A stretch of 64,000 nt of DNA from Floricoccus penangensis. Its GTDB lineage: Bacteria; Bacillota; Bacilli; Lactobacillales; Streptococcaceae. Position 1 is the stretch's first letter, and every line of letters starts with the position of its first letter. This document shows positions 63,424-64,000 of the stretch, piece by piece. The translations under genes and the position numbers were made by a program. The notes beneath the pieces were generated by a model. The model saw only the letters and a list, made by a program, of their open reading frames with translations. It was not told the DNA's origin and made no database searches. The stretch lies in the NCBI RefSeq assembly GCF_001832885.1, contig NZ_MKIQ01000026.1, positions 1 through 64,000 of the forward strand, in the 5' to 3' direction.

Positions 63424-64000
63424 ATGAAAAAATTATTAAAAATTTTTAGTTCTTGGAGTAAGAAAAAGAAATTCGCTGTTTTATTTGGTATATTTATTGT
63501 TTTAGGAGCATTTTTAAGTGGATTTAGCAAATCATTAATTGATTTTGAAGAAAGTAAAATCAGAGCAAATCAAGATGGGGTTTATTTTGTTGCGGGAAAT
63601 GCTGATAAAAATGCAACTGTTCAATTTGATGGAGAAATTATAAGCCTAAATTTAGATAATGGTGGAAAATTTGAACAATTAATAACTCCCCAAAAATCAC
63701 CAACTGAAAAAATTCAAGAAGTTAAAGTCATTGCAAAATATAAAGGTAAAGAGACTGAGAGAACATTAGAAGTTGATAACAGCAGTTATTTTGAATATCA
63801 AGAAAAGCTTAAAGAGGAAAAGAGGAAAGAGGCTCAGAGGCAAAAAGAGGCCGAAGATGATGCTATAAGCAAGTTAAAAGAGGTAGAAGCAAATCCAACT
63901 AGGAATAATCTAGAGATTGCTAAGTCTTTTGTTAGAAAGATACCTCAAGAAAATTCTGATATAACAGATAGATTAAATAAAGCGACTAAGGAAGTTGAAG
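63424..64000 (+). CDS. Membrane-anchored protein, truncated by the window end
   Basis: 192 codons are visible with no stop. A basic start (MKKLLKIFSSWSKKKK) and one membrane span (about 17-36) are followed by a beta-rich exposed region of about 85 residues containing GNADKNATVQFDGEII, perhaps an immunoglobulin-like fold. Then comes a Lys/Glu-rich coiled-coil stretch (about 123-150). No lipobox. I do not recognise the family. TATAAT (about 63374) with TGA before it may be the promoter, and GGGG-type bases precede the ATG. Its C-terminal part is missing, so no function is proposed. Confidence 0.7.
   Translation, partial: MKKLLKIFSSWSKKKKFAVLFGIFIVLGAFLSGFSKSLIDFEESKIRANQDGVYFVAGNADKNATVQFDGEIISLNLDNGGKFEQLITPQKSPTEKIQEVKVIAKYKGKETERTLEVDNSSYFEYQEKLKEEKRKEAQRQKEAEDDAISKLKEVEANPTRNNLEIAKSFVRKIPQENSDITDRLNKATKEVE

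Overview
The window is a 64 kb stretch of an AT-rich Firmicutes chromosome made almost entirely of housekeeping genes on both strands. No rRNA, tRNA, phage, transposase or CRISPR was recognised. RpoB, RpoC, MnmA, NrdG and the nrdD/nrdG neighbourhood resemble Streptococcus and Lactococcus proteins as I recall them, so I infer Streptococcaceae or a close Lactobacillales relative. One feature fits poorly: an intact dxr gene (MEP isoprenoid pathway) sits between cdsA and rseP, as in Bacillus, whereas streptococci and lactococci normally use mevalonate. The genus is not resolved; a deep Streptococcaceae lineage is a guess.

Layout. 0-11 kb: a truncated gene, a GT-C-type membrane glycosyltransferase, PepA (minus strand), the anaerobic ribonucleotide reductase operon nrdD - 53-aa protein - nrdG behind two NrdR-like boxes, a Nudix protein, PepO, and a divergent LysR/TDT-transporter pair. 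11-19 kb: rpoB and rpoC with a structured leader and a hairpin between the genes. 19-32 kb: a sugar transporter (minus), tgt-yajC, then a tight envelope/replication cluster uppS-cdsA-dxr-rseP-proS-polC. 32-39 kb: prs, a PucR-type regulator, a membrane-anchored unknown with a DUF2785 protein, leuS, and a glycerophosphodiesterase (minus). 39-47 kb: an orphan CopY/BlaI-type repressor, then a minus-strand block of two large membrane proteins (PTPS-related and YfhO) and an operon HAD phosphatase-sdaAB-sdaAA-ASCH. 47-56 kb: mnmA, mnmG, gdpP-rplI-dnaB-veg and rpsD with an S4-type leader. 56-64 kb: a fused MacB-like ABC transporter (minus), recA, spx, tatD-Nudix-rnmV-rsmA, and a membrane-anchored protein cut by the window end.

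How the genes fit together: tRNA modification is represented by tgt, mnmA and mnmG (the last two supply the two halves of the wobble-uridine modification mnm5s2U/cmnm5s2U). rnmV and rsmA act on 5S and 16S rRNA. gdpP controls c-di-AMP. uppS and cdsA feed undecaprenyl phosphate and CDP-diacylglycerol to the envelope, where the three large multi-pass proteins probably glycosylate wall or lipid polymers.

The most unusual signals lie between genes. There is a family of about 114-bp fold-back repeats with terminal inverted repeats (41.7 kb, two in tandem at 48.8-49.0 kb, and one inverted at 60.3 kb). An identical 14-bp CopY-type palindrome occurs both in the promoter of the orphan CopY-like gene and in the LysR/TDT promoter 29 kb away. 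The yfhO promoter appears to give a leaderless mRNA. The recA tail carries a 9-bp tandem repeat.
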